NCBI RefSeq assembly: GCF_007004095.1
Contig: NZ_VHJK01000001.1
Coordinates: 1,492,501 to 1,556,500 of the forward strand
Direction of reading: 5' to 3'
DNA length: 64,000 bases
Source: Erythrobacter insulae
GTDB lineage: Bacteria; Pseudomonadota; Alphaproteobacteria; Sphingomonadales; Sphingomonadaceae
The position numbers and the translations under genes were made by a program. Of this stretch, positions 8,187 through 17,401 are shown in pieces (position 1 is the first letter of the stretch; each line of letters opens with the position of its first letter). The notes under the pieces are model-generated. The model had not been told where the DNA came from, did no database searches, and was given only the letters and a program-made list of their open reading frames with translations.

Positions 8187-9182
8187 ATGGCTTTGCCGAA
8201 AAGCGTGCATGCCGATCGGTTCGTTGACCAGACGCAATGCCTCTTTTGCGGCTCAACCGAACTGTCTGCGTTTATTGACGGAGTGCAGGATTGGTATTTT
8301 CGCGCCAGCGACAAAACCTTCGCGTTTTCTCGCTGTGATGAATGCGCTTCGCTGGTGCTTGATAAGCGACCTGATGGTGATGCCATCGCGCAGGCTTATG
8401 CCGGCTATTATACTCATGATACGTCAATTCAGCCGATCAGACATTCAGGCCTGCTCCAAAAGTTGTGGGGAAGGGCACGTAACGGCTACATAAATGCGCG
8501 CTTTTCATGCTCGCCATCGTTGGTAGATCGAGTGGGTGCCCATTTGATCTCGGCGTTTCCCGTACGCCGGGAGCGGTTGGAAATGGAGTATCGCAGATTG
8601 CCAGAAACTCGGTCTGCGGTGCTCGATTATGGATGCGGTAATGGAGATTTTCTGGCCAAGGCGAGATCGCTGGGGCACGAGGTGATGGGCGTCGATTTCG
8701 ACCCTGAAGCGGTGGATCTGGTGCGGTCACGGGGTCTGCCCGCCTGCCTGGTCGATGCGATTGAAGATAAGGCATTTAGCCGGTCTTTTGATCATATCAC
8801 AGCCAATCATGTGATTGAGCATGTTTCTGATCCGCGTGCTTTAATCGCCAATTTCGCCAAGTGGCTTAAGCCGGGGGGCAGCATTTTTATGGAGCTACCG
8901 AACGCGCGCGCGCGCGGAATTGCGGAGCATGGCAATTTCTGGCGCGGGTTCGAAGCGCCGAGGCATTTTGCTCTTCCGACATTCGATGCTCTAAAGACTG
9001 CACTGGTCAATGCTGGCTTTGCAAATGTGAGCCGCATTGTGAGGAAAGACGTGCGAAAGAGCATGGATCAGATTGCGCTGTCCATGATCGCTGAAGTTGG
9101 CTCTCAATCGAAAAACTTGCCAGTCGATCTTTCATTGGATGAAGAGGAATTCATCACAATCACCGCCGTGTCAGGTGATTGA
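8187..9182 (+). CDS. Class I SAM methyltransferase with N-terminal zinc-binding segment
   Basis: 331 residues. Two CxxC pairs (C-L-F-C near residue 14 and C-D-E-C near 51) form a likely zinc site in the first 60 residues. The SAM motif V-L-D-Y-G-C-G-N-G-D-F is near residue 150, and F-D-H-I-T-A-N-H-V-I-E-H-V is the post-I region of the Methyltransf_11/23 type. Enzymes of this layout methylate sugars or sugar nucleotides in polysaccharide and antibiotic clusters. It lies 4 bases after rfbB in the same direction, so a 6-deoxyhexose or its glycan is the plausible substrate. The exact acceptor cannot be read from sequence. Confidence 0.8.
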   Translation: MALPKSVHADRFVDQTQCLFCGSTELSAFIDGVQDWYFRASDKTFAFSRCDECASLVLDKRPDGDAIAQAYAGYYTHDTSIQPIRHSGLLQKLWGRARNGYINARFSCSPSLVDRVGAHLISAFPVRRERLEMEYRRLPETRSAVLDYGCGNGDFLAKARSLGHEVMGVDFDPEAVDLVRSRGLPACLVDAIEDKAFSRSFDHITANHVIEHVSDPRALIANFAKWLKPGGSIFMELPNARARGIAEHGNFWRGFEAPRHFALPTFDALKTALVNAGFANVSRIVRKDVRKSMDQIALSMIAEVGSQSKNLPVDLSLDEEEFITITAVSGD

Positions 9183-9209
9183 TATTCTTTTCTTTAGGAG
9201 GGCGATCCT

Positions 9210-10103
9210 GTGAAACTTTTCATTCATCCAGGCTTTCACAAGACTGCCACGACATTCCTGCAAAAATCGGTTTTTTCGGATGCGGCAATATTTAACAGCC
9301 TAGGTACGCCAGAGCAGATTTCGCACCTGATCGAGAGGCCACATCCTCTGGTGTTTGACTGTGATTTGGTACGCCGCGACCTGGACCGAGTGATGCCGCT
9401 GTCGAGTGACCGGATCAACATTCTGAGCTCTGAAACCCTATGCGGAAATCCGTTCTTCGGTTCACGAGACGCAGTCGAAACCGCCGCGCGTCTCTGTAAT
9501 ATTTATCCCGAGGCGCACATCCTATTCACGGTCCGCCACCAACGCAGCGCAGCGTCCTCTTTGTACAAGCAATATATCAAGATGGGCGGAAACGCATCGC
9601 CGCAAGACTTCTTCGACCCAGACGAGGTTCCGCAATTTTATTTCTTTGACCCGATCACCCTCGATTATGGCCGAACCGTTGAGGCATATGCCAACCTTTT
9701 TGGTGGGCGCGTCTGTGTTCTGCCATACGAATTGCTGAAGCAAAGACCTGCCGAATTCTTTGACCAGCTGGGCGAATATATGGGGTTTTACCGAACCGAT
9801 CTGGATGCGCCCGCAGCGACGCAAAGCGTCAGCCCATCATCCAGACAAGTGGCTGCATATCGGTACGCCAATCTGTTCTCACACAGCCCGATTAACCCCG
9901 ATATGAAAATAGGCCCGCAAGTGCTTGGCCGCGCGATCAGGTTCGCCGCAAACCGTTTCTTGACTGGGTCAAAGCCTGCCACATGCCCCATTTCAGACGC
10001 CTTTGAGAAGGTGAACAGACATGATTTCGCCGCTGGCAATCGCACCTTGCAAAAATTCTGTCCGGTGCCTTTGGATCAATTCGGATATCACGTCAGCTCG
10101 TGA
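9210..10103 (+). CDS. Sulfotransferase-like protein
   Basis: 297 residues. The start IHPGFHKTATTFLQ is the 5'-phosphosulfate-binding loop of PAPS-dependent sulfotransferases (consensus P-K-S/T-G-T-T). I-L-F-T-V-R-H-Q-R-S-A-A-S-S-L matches the 3'-phosphate-binding R...S region. AGGAGG at 9196-9201 is an excellent ribosome binding site for the GTG start. It lies in the polysaccharide locus behind the methyltransferase gene and converges on wzx. It probably sulfates the surface glycan, as in several marine bacteria. Acceptor unknown. Confidence 0.78.
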   Translation: MKLFIHPGFHKTATTFLQKSVFSDAAIFNSLGTPEQISHLIERPHPLVFDCDLVRRDLDRVMPLSSDRINILSSETLCGNPFFGSRDAVETAARLCNIYPEAHILFTVRHQRSAASSLYKQYIKMGGNASPQDFFDPDEVPQFYFFDPITLDYGRTVEAYANLFGGRVCVLPYELLKQRPAEFFDQLGEYMGFYRTDLDAPAATQSVSPSSRQVAAYRYANLFSHSPINPDMKIGPQVLGRAIRFAANRFLTGSKPATCPISDAFEKVNRHDFAAGNRTLQKFCPVPLDQFGYHVSS

Positions 10104-10114
10104 ATTGGTGCCTT

Positions 10115-11452
10115 TTAGATACGCGGCGAAATCACCTGCCCCGTCCAGATATTGATGCGTTCCTTGCGTAGCACCGTAACATATGCGGCCAGGTTGCGCA
10201 GCAGCATCACACACGGGACGCAGATTGCGATCCCCAACAGCCCGCCTGCATGCGCGGCGATCGGCAGGATCAACAGCAGCGTCAAAGTGCTCGTGATTGT
10301 GATCCAAAGATTGGCGCGTTCATTCCCGGACATTGCGAGTATCATTCCGGATGGACCGGTAAGGATGAGCGCCAGTTGCCCAATCAGAAGAACAGCAAGA
10401 ATTGGCCAAGCTGCAACGAATTCGGGACCAATCTGCGCAAGCAGGAATTCACCGCCGAACAGCAGGATGATGACCAATGGCGCCGCAGTCAAACTGCTGA
10501 TTATCAAAGCCGCGCGGGCCAATCTGGCGGCCAGTTTGCGGTCATCAGCATGAAAGGCTGCGCTGATCTTTGCCGAATACACCGCGAAAATCGCGAGCGA
10601 AACGATTTGCAATGCCCCTGCAATCTGCACGCTCACACGGTACAGGCCGGCATCGACAGTGCCGAACATCTGGGCCGATACGGCAAGCCCGTACCAGTCT
10701 CCGATGTTTTGCGCGATCCCGACACCCCAAAGCGGTAGAGAGGTTGCGAAAACCGTCCTCATCCCGATCTGAGCGGCGTCTGTTCGCCGGCTGATATAGC
10801 GCATCATTGCCCCGACACCGAAAGCCGCCGCGATCAATCCTGCCAGTGCCGCAGCCCAAAGCGCCTCGTAAACTGTGGCCGCTATACCGCTTACCAGCGC
10901 TAGAGATGTCGCCAGTGGTATGGCGAGCGCCGAGATTATCTGCCCCAAAGTAAAGCTATGCTGAGAGCGCAGCAGTGCGCCAAGCAATTGGACGCCGCCT
11001 CGAGCTACCAAGAGCGCGCATAATACGCCTAACATTTCGAGAGGGACGGCTATCCCGAACAGCGGTTCCCAAATGTGTTCTCCGCCGAGCCACAGGACCA
11101 TTACGAGAATGCACATCAAGCCAAAACCTGATGCCAACACTTTGGCGAATGCGCTGAACGCCACAGATGTCTTGTCCGCGACGGTTTTTGAAAAATGGCG
11201 AACAACGCTCACATCAAGCCCGAACAGGCCAATGACCGACAAAATCATGGCGGTTTGACTGACAAGCGCGAACTGCCCGGTCGCCGCCGCGCCAAGATTA
11301 TGCCCGATCAGATATGTGACTGCAAAGCCGGCCAGTACCGTCGCGCCGCGAACTGCGAGAGATAGCAGGACGTCTGAATTTTCATTGACCATGCGCCGCA
11401 CGTTCGTGGCTGGCCAAGACGAACCAGTTTCATGTTGATCCCGAGCGGTCAT
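10115..11452 (-). CDS. Oligosaccharide flippase (Wzx/MOP family)
   Basis: 445 residues with about 12 to 14 hydrophobic helices spread over the whole length, starting with SLAVRGATVLAGFAVTYLIG. This is typical of polysaccharide biosynthesis proteins of the MOP superfamily. It would move undecaprenyl-linked repeat units to the periplasmic face. It is divergent from the polymerase-like gene at 11592, with a 139-base shared promoter region, and converges on the sulfotransferase gene. Family members are too variable to predict the substrate. Confidence 0.82.
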   Translation of the reverse strand: MTARDQHETGSSWPATNVRRMVNENSDVLLSLAVRGATVLAGFAVTYLIGHNLGAAATGQFALVSQTAMILSVIGLFGLDVSVVRHFSKTVADKTSVAFSAFAKVLASGFGLMCILVMVLWLGGEHIWEPLFGIAVPLEMLGVLCALLVARGGVQLLGALLRSQHSFTLGQIISALAIPLATSLALVSGIAATVYEALWAAALAGLIAAAFGVGAMMRYISRRTDAAQIGMRTVFATSLPLWGVGIAQNIGDWYGLAVSAQMFGTVDAGLYRVSVQIAGALQIVSLAIFAVYSAKISAAFHADDRKLAARLARAALIISSLTAAPLVIILLFGGEFLLAQIGPEFVAAWPILAVLLIGQLALILTGPSGMILAMSGNERANLWITITSTLTLLLILPIAAHAGGLLGIAICVPCVMLLRNLAAYVTVLRKERINIWTGQVISPRI

Positions 11453-11591
11453 CGGGATTGCAATGCCGTTTTTCTGGCTATTTCGCGAGCGCTAATTCAA
11501 AACCCATCTCAAACGCCCGCGCAGGCCCTATCAAACGGCAGAATTGGTGTTTCGTTATTGAACTCAACGCCAAGCAGGCTACACCACGGCC

Positions 11592-12920
11592 ATGGCGACG
11601 GTTCCAAATTCATTTCCGAACTCTTTGGACGTGTCCAATCCTTCGTCGATGAACTATGCGCACAGCGTATCAGACAAGCTGGCCTATTTCGCGGCGATGC
11701 TGGGCTACGTTCTGTTATTGCCGCCACAACTTAACCTGGTGGTGATGGGGTCAACAGTTCCGCCCTACCGGATTTTCTTGATTGTGGCCGCAGTCTTTAT
11801 CGCGCTGAGCATGATCAAAGGGGCATTTCGATTTCGATGGCCGGACATCGCGATGATCGCTGCAATTGGCTGGATATGTCTGGCCATGTCTATGACATCG
11901 GAAACCGATGAAGCGATAACCGGCAGTGCTGCGCACGCGATTGATATCGGTTTCGCGTATTTCTTTGCCCGCTTGACCATCTCAAGCCCGCGCGCGTTGC
12001 GGGTGTTCTTGCTCCTGATCCTACCGGGTTTGCTAGCACTGGGCATTCTCTTGGCAGTAGAGGCGGTGACCCATACCCATATTCTTCAACCGATTTTCGC
12101 GAATATAACTGGTGCACCATTTCATTATGGCTCGACACCAAGGCTTGGACTGCTGCGCGCGCAGGGCCCGTTTGCCCATCCTATTCTTGCGGGTATTTTC
12201 CTTGCGAGCTTTTTGCCATTATATTGGCTGGCAGGATTAAGAGATCGAGCCAAATTCTCTGGTGTTTTTGCGGCAATTTGCAGCATTGTAACGGTCAGCT
12301 CTGCGACTTTTTTGGCGCTGGCTGCTGGGGGTTTTTTGCTGGCCTATAATTGGGCGACCGAGCGCGTTGAGAACATTTCCTGGCGGTTCCTGTTCATGCT
12401 TGCCGCGTTCGGTTTGTTTGCAGCGGAAATTGGCACAAAATCGGGTAGCTTTAGCCTTCTGGTCAGGTTTGCATCCTTGAATGCCATGAGTGCATACAAC
12501 AGAGTGATGATCTGGGAGCACGGATCGCAGAACGTGATCGATAATCCATGGTTTGGGATTGGATATTCTGACTGGGCCCGGCCAGTCTGGATGGGCGATT
12601 CGCTTGACAATTTCTGGCTGCTGACCGCGGTGCGCTTTGGCGTGGTCCCGGTTCTGCTTTTCACTTTTATGGTTGGTTCGGCGCTGATTGTGCTGGTTTT
12701 GAGATCGCTTCGCTCAAGCCCCTTGGATGCTCGTCTAGAGCGCGGTGTTGCCATTGCGTTGGCTGTGTTCGCGCTGGGACTGATCTCGGTATCGATCTGG
12801 CTTTCACCTTTGGTCTGGTTCTTTATGCTGCTTGGCATCGCGGTGAGTCTGGGCGGCACCTCTGCGAATGCGCTGATGGGATCTGCGCCGTACGAACTGC
12901 CTGAAGCGAAGCCCGCTTGA
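11592..12920 (+). CDS. O-antigen/exopolysaccharide polymerase-like membrane protein (Wzy type)
   Basis: 442 residues with about 10 to 12 membrane helices and a larger periplasmic loop. The region R-V-M-I-W-E-H-G-S-Q-N-V-I-D-N-P-W-F-G-I-G-Y-S-D-W matches the conserved W..g...i..nP..GiG signature of the O-antigen ligase/polymerase family (PF04932). With Wzx upstream and Wzc/Wza downstream it completes a Wzx/Wzy-type assembly set. The start at 11592 gives a ~28-residue hydrophilic N-terminus; an ATG at 11649 is a possible alternative. Confidence 0.8.
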   Translation: MATVPNSFPNSLDVSNPSSMNYAHSVSDKLAYFAAMLGYVLLLPPQLNLVVMGSTVPPYRIFLIVAAVFIALSMIKGAFRFRWPDIAMIAAIGWICLAMSMTSETDEAITGSAAHAIDIGFAYFFARLTISSPRALRVFLLLILPGLLALGILLAVEAVTHTHILQPIFANITGAPFHYGSTPRLGLLRAQGPFAHPILAGIFLASFLPLYWLAGLRDRAKFSGVFAAICSIVTVSSATFLALAAGGFLLAYNWATERVENISWRFLFMLAAFGLFAAEIGTKSGSFSLLVRFASLNAMSAYNRVMIWEHGSQNVIDNPWFGIGYSDWARPVWMGDSLDNFWLLTAVRFGVVPVLLFTFMVGSALIVLVLRSLRSSPLDARLERGVAIALAVFALGLISVSIWLSPLVWFFMLLGIAVSLGGTSANALMGSAPYELPEAKPA

Positions 12921-12939
12921 CCGGTTGGAACTTGTGAAA

Positions 12940-14352
12940 ATGGAACTTGCTGACTGGCAATATGCAATCGACGTCGATGACGATCAGATCGCAATCAGTC
13001 ATGGGTCTGGCATCGGATGTTTTGACGTAACCAGCGCAAATGGTCAGCGGATCGGTTCGTTGATCGGATTTCCTATCGATCTGAAAAGCAGGAGCGTTGT
13101 CAATCGGACGCTTCAATCTGATTTTCTTGCCGGTGAGGATATTGATCGTTTCGCCAAACGGTTTCTGGCTGGATTGGCGGGCCGGTTTATCTGGCTTCTC
13201 GATGTTCCGCACTGCCGCCGCATCTACACCGATATCCTGGCCAATATCCCTTGCGTTTACGCGCTCGACGAACGCCGGATCGCGTTAACAGCGCCGGGCC
13301 TGTTGGATTGCGATACGGCCAAAAGGCGCTTTGATGCCGAGCTTGTGCGCCACATGGGTACGGAAGCCTCGGGCTGGTTTCCGGCGGGTCTCACTGCGCA
13401 TCGCGGCGCCTTACGGCTTATGCCGAACCATTACCTCGATCTTGATGACTGGTCTGTTCAACGTTTTCGCGGGGCCAAAGATCTATTCGTTCCGGTGGAG
13501 TTAGGCGCCGCGGCGAAGATCGTAACGGAATCAGTCGAAGCGCAAATAGAAGCGCTTTTGAACAGCGACCAAAAGCCGGCATTGGCTCTTACAGCGGGGC
13601 TCGATACCCGCATGGTGGCGGCTGCATCGGCTTCGTTCAAAAATGAAGTCACCTTTTTCACACTGACTACCGATGAAGTGCTCGATTTTGACACAGTGAT
13701 ACCGCGGCAGATCGCGCAGGAGCTGGGCCTGAGGCATATCGAATTGCCGCGCAGGTACGCCGGCGATCCAGAGCGCGAGGCCTATATCGCTCGCGGGGGG
13801 CACTGCGTCTCTGGGCAGAATGCGCGGCTTCACATCAGCACTGCACCGTTACAGGGTGACTATACGATTGTAGGCGGGCTTGGCGGCGAGAATTGTCGCG
13901 GCTGTATGTGGAACCCTGGCGATGACGGCTCGCTGCCAAGCGCGCCTGAACTGATCGCGAGATTCGGTCTTCCGCAACATGAACTGGCAATCAAACAGAT
14001 CGAGGCGTGGCTTGCAAATGTTGACACGCAAGACGCCCGCCAGCTCTATGAAATGGCATATATCGAGGTGATGCTTGCCTGTTGGGCATCGGCGCAATTC
14101 CCTTGCGACCCGACTGTTATACGCCAAAATCCGCTTCTGACAGTGCCAGCAATCACCGCGATGCTGGGACTGTCAGCGCCAGACAAAATTGCCAAGCGTT
14201 TGCCTGACGAAATGATCAAGCTGTCTTGGCCGGAACTGGGCAATTACTCCGTCAATTCACTTGGTCCAGTCGGAGATTTTCTGGCCAAGATCAAACGCGT
14301 TGCCCGGGACCCGGCAGTGCTTATCCGGCGCGCTCGCAGACTTCGCAGCTGA
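12940..14352 (+). CDS. Asparagine-synthase-related protein of the polysaccharide locus
   Basis: About 470 residues. The segment ALALTAGLDTRMVAAAS is a modified PP-loop of the asparagine synthase/ATP-pyrophosphatase fold (usual S-G-G-x-D-S), followed by F-D-T-V-I-P-R-Q-I-A-Q-E-L-G-L. The N-terminus lacks the M-C-G start and so the catalytic Cys of the glutaminase domain. Such proteins occur in exopolysaccharide clusters and may amidate a glycan or be structural relatives only. The ATG at 12940 is preferred over the TTG at 12925, with GGAA about 10 bases upstream. It follows the polymerase gene closely. Function not assigned. Confidence 0.7.
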   Translation: MELADWQYAIDVDDDQIAISHGSGIGCFDVTSANGQRIGSLIGFPIDLKSRSVVNRTLQSDFLAGEDIDRFAKRFLAGLAGRFIWLLDVPHCRRIYTDILANIPCVYALDERRIALTAPGLLDCDTAKRRFDAELVRHMGTEASGWFPAGLTAHRGALRLMPNHYLDLDDWSVQRFRGAKDLFVPVELGAAAKIVTESVEAQIEALLNSDQKPALALTAGLDTRMVAAASASFKNEVTFFTLTTDEVLDFDTVIPRQIAQELGLRHIELPRRYAGDPEREAYIARGGHCVSGQNARLHISTAPLQGDYTIVGGLGGENCRGCMWNPGDDGSLPSAPELIARFGLPQHELAIKQIEAWLANVDTQDARQLYEMAYIEVMLACWASAQFPCDPTVIRQNPLLTVPAITAMLGLSAPDKIAKRLPDEMIKLSWPELGNYSVNSLGPVGDFLAKIKRVARDPAVLIRRARRLRS

Positions 14353-14362
14353 GATTGCGCAA

Positions 14363-17023
14363 TCACGCCGCCATTACCAGCTTTGCCGCATTGACTGCCG
14401 AGGTCAGATCACTGCCCAGAGCAGCCTGATCCAACACAGCTATTTCATGATAACGGCCGCGAACGTTCGAGGTGCCTCTGCCAATGGCAAGCCCGGCTTT
14501 ACCCGACATATCAAGGCTATCGACCACAATTATCATTCGACCTGCAATTTGATCCATGGCCGTGAACAACTCGCCGCGCGTGGTGCAAACGGTTTCGTTA
14601 TTGTCGCTGGTATCGATGATCGTGGTGGTGGCCGCCAGAAGGCTTGACGATCCGCTTGTCGGAGCAATCAAGACTGCTGCTGCCTCATCGGAAATCATTG
14701 TCTTTCCGCTTATCGCAAAGCCGCCTTTGGTAAAGGCGAAGACGACTGTAAACACCCCGCCAGCGATCGCTTGCGTAATCTTGTCACCACCATCCAGCTC
14801 AATCCCGTCGGCTTCGATAACGGGCTGTTTTTCAGGGCCCGCCTGGGTGAACGCGTTGTTGTTGGCGCTATCATCAATTGCAATGAATGTTCCATCATTC
14901 ACAGCTTTGGAAAGATCGTTATAGCTACCTGTGCCCGACGCGTTGAGGGCGCTGATCAATGTGTCACGCGCTCCTTGCGCCGGATCTGGCGACGGGGGCG
15001 GTCCCTCGACAATAGGCCAATCGCCAGCATAGGGACCGATGCCCGGCGCAGATGGATCCCAATCGCGTCCTGCGATATCTTTGCGAAAGCTTTCGCCTGG
15101 GAAAACCGTTTCGAGATCGGTGATGAGCCCGTTTATATTGAGACCGGTCATTGAATTGAGCGCCGATCCCAGTTCAGCTTCGAACTGATATTTATCAGGA
15201 TTGGTGTGCAGATCGGTGCGGTTTACGGTCACCTCGCTTACATTTCCTGCGACGCTCGCATTGGTCAGGATATTGTTGCTGCGATTAATGGTCCCGCCCG
15301 TCTCGTTTATAAACGGGATGACGCAATTCGCGATGGTCCAATCCATTACATCTCGGCCAAGCGAAACACCTCCCTGATCCATGATCGGGAGCCGTTCTGC
15401 GATGTGCGGCACCCAGCAATTAATGAAGTGACTTTCATTACCCGGTTTGGCCACTGGCAAGGCGACAGCGTTGGCGTTTTGGTCGACATAGCCGCGGCCC
15501 GTATTTGTATTGGGCGGAAAGATGCAGTGCAGAAAATGGAGGCGGCTTGATAGTTGGTTGGCGCCGTATCCTGTGTAAAGCTGTGTGTTTTCGGTGAAAC
15601 CTCCAATGAAGCGCTGCACCACGACATTATCGGAATTGTTATAGATGTTGAGCGCGTTGGCATGCCCGCCCGCGCTGGTGCGGTATGCAACGACATCCTC
15701 GATAATTGTGTCGCGGACCCCGAATAACCGCATCCCGGTTCCAGAGATGTCCTGAAAGCGCAGACGCCTGTAACGGTTTGCGTAATTGTACGCGTTCGAG
15801 ACCGTCGACGGGCTGGTTTGCAATCCAAAGGAAACGCTGTCGCGGAAGGTGCAATCCTCCAGCACCACGCCTTGTTCGCAAATGTTCTGCATTAGCGCGC
15901 GGCCATCTGCGATATGGCGGAACAAACACTGTCTGATGACCGCGCCGCATCCTGAAAGACCGGCCGCATTGTTGATCCGCAGGGCGCTATCCTGTGCGTT
16001 CTGGCCTCTCGTCAGTTCAAAGGTGATGCCTTCGACTGTGATCGCGCAACTGTTGGTATTGCGTGACAGATCGAGGCCGCGCGATCGCACGGAGATTTCC
16101 ACATCGTGGATCGGCAGGCTGTGCGGCCAGACGTAGAAAGTGACAGTGCCATCATCATTGTCTTTCCAGCCCCACTGGCCGCTTTGGATTGATGGCAGGA
16201 CATTGAGAAGCGCGTAGGCGCCTTGTCCGCTGGGCTCGACATCGATTGCGTTATCCAGATTGAGCACGCCATCAGACACGCCGACTACATCCAGAAAGGC
16301 CTCATTGTTGCCGCTTTCATAAAGCGCAGCGACTGTTTGTTCCAACTGGGCGTCGCTATATTGGTCGATGACGCCGGAATGGCTAATCGTATCGTAAAAA
16401 CCCGCGCGTAGAGAAATCGATAAATCGGGAAAATCTTCGGGCGATTGTAGCTGGTCGATATTATCATAGAAGAGGTCAGGAACCGTGCGTTCCGGTCTGC
16501 GAATCCCGCATAGTGAAAGCGCGCTCCCGTCCTGTCGCATGATTGTGCGGTGCATGGCTTGGATGGGATAGTCGCCTACCGGGACAGTCGCTTTCCATAT
16601 TTGATCGAAATTGCCGCCAATCGCTGGCTCATCATCGGAAACACATCGGGTGAAACCCGGGATCAGATTCGCGCCGCTGATCACAGGAACCTCGCTGCCA
16701 TAGCGCTTTATTGTCAGGTTATTGAGTGAACTGGTGAGCGTCGGCTGCTCCCGATATGTCCCTTCGCGCAGGGCTATGGTCTGGTCACCTCCGGCGGCCT
16801 GTGCAGCATTGAGCGCAGTCTGGATCGTGGCAAATGGTGCAGTTAGTGACCCGACTTGTGAATCGTCCCCATCCGGCGCGACGTAAAAGTCTGCGTCAAC
16901 GCCCGCATCATAGCCAAAGGTCTGGCCCGCAGATGGTATCATCGTGCTTAGCGGAAGGCCTCTAGACCCGATTGTTCCGCCGCGCAGCGCGGTGGCAAAG
17001 ATATCCAAACCACACTGCAACAT
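14363..17023 (-). CDS. Large right-handed beta-helix protein, probable spike/carbohydrate-binding tip
   Basis: 886 residues. D-F-Y-V-A-P-D-G-D-D-S-Q-V-G-S ... P-F-A-T-I-Q-T-A-L-N near residue 45 is the DUF1565-type opening of right-handed parallel beta-helix proteins. Many short N/G/V-rich rungs follow, and the last ~200 residues look like a separate beta-sandwich. No signal peptide is visible. Its ATG overlaps the stop of the small upstream gene (TGATG), so the two are coupled. The small protein is of the rcc01079 spike-base type, which suggests this is its spike partner; a polysaccharide lyase of the locus is the alternative. Catalytic residues cannot be assigned by eye. Confidence 0.7.
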   Translation of the reverse strand: MLQCGLDIFATALRGGTIGSRGLPLSTMIPSAGQTFGYDAGVDADFYVAPDGDDSQVGSLTAPFATIQTALNAAQAAGGDQTIALREGTYREQPTLTSSLNNLTIKRYGSEVPVISGANLIPGFTRCVSDDEPAIGGNFDQIWKATVPVGDYPIQAMHRTIMRQDGSALSLCGIRRPERTVPDLFYDNIDQLQSPEDFPDLSISLRAGFYDTISHSGVIDQYSDAQLEQTVAALYESGNNEAFLDVVGVSDGVLNLDNAIDVEPSGQGAYALLNVLPSIQSGQWGWKDNDDGTVTFYVWPHSLPIHDVEISVRSRGLDLSRNTNSCAITVEGITFELTRGQNAQDSALRINNAAGLSGCGAVIRQCLFRHIADGRALMQNICEQGVVLEDCTFRDSVSFGLQTSPSTVSNAYNYANRYRRLRFQDISGTGMRLFGVRDTIIEDVVAYRTSAGGHANALNIYNNSDNVVVQRFIGGFTENTQLYTGYGANQLSSRLHFLHCIFPPNTNTGRGYVDQNANAVALPVAKPGNESHFINCWVPHIAERLPIMDQGGVSLGRDVMDWTIANCVIPFINETGGTINRSNNILTNASVAGNVSEVTVNRTDLHTNPDKYQFEAELGSALNSMTGLNINGLITDLETVFPGESFRKDIAGRDWDPSAPGIGPYAGDWPIVEGPPPSPDPAQGARDTLISALNASGTGSYNDLSKAVNDGTFIAIDDSANNNAFTQAGPEKQPVIEADGIELDGGDKITQAIAGGVFTVVFAFTKGGFAISGKTMISDEAAAVLIAPTSGSSSLLAATTTIIDTSDNNETVCTTRGELFTAMDQIAGRMIIVVDSLDMSGKAGLAIGRGTSNVRGRYHEIAVLDQAALGSDLTSAVNAAKLVMAA

Positions 17024-17289
17024 CAGGCGAGGCCTACAAGATCGGATGCGGTGCTGGATTCGCGGACAGCTTGTACGCGAACCGGGAGAATTGAGCCCGA
17101 AGGCACATTCGTAAATGTCACGTCGGCATCGGCATCGACTGCGCGCAAAGTTACCGCTCCTCCGCTTCCGACATAAACGGCCTTGGTGGCGGTGGGCAGG
17201 TCAGTTGTGTCGTTTGGAATGATCGCAAACGCCGTTTTCGCCGGTGTGAGCAGACTGTCGCTGGAATTCTTGAACGGATCAGGTTGCAT
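17023..17289 (-). CDS. Spike base protein, RCAP_rcc01079 type
   Basis: 88 residues from the ATG at 17289, which has AAGGAG 6 bases upstream; an ATG at 17337 has no such site. The pattern D-P-F ... I-P-N-D-T-T-D-L ... A-V-Y-V-G-S-G-G-A-V ... V-T-F-T-N-V-P-S-G-S-I-L-P-V-R-V-Q-A-V fits the small family named after Rhodobacter capsulatus rcc01079 (GhsA). That protein is the base of the RcGTA head spike that binds the host capsule. It is translationally coupled to the beta-helix gene. The family call is from pattern recognition, not a search. No other GTA or phage gene is in the window. Confidence 0.72.
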   Translation of the reverse strand: MQPDPFKNSSDSLLTPAKTAFAIIPNDTTDLPTATKAVYVGSGGAVTLRAVDADADVTFTNVPSGSILPVRVQAVRESSTASDLVGLA

Positions 17290-17401
17290 TATTGGCTCCT
17301 TGGCAAATGAAACACCGAGATAACCAAACCGGTTCATGTAGGAAAACGGTTTATCCTCAAACGCATTTTTAGCGGATCAATATCGGCTGAACCAATGCTT
17401 T

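Noticed and set aside
14352-14363. Palindrome GATTGCGCAATC between two converging genes
   Set aside because: It is a self-complementary 12-mer without loop or T run; too short to be called a terminator.
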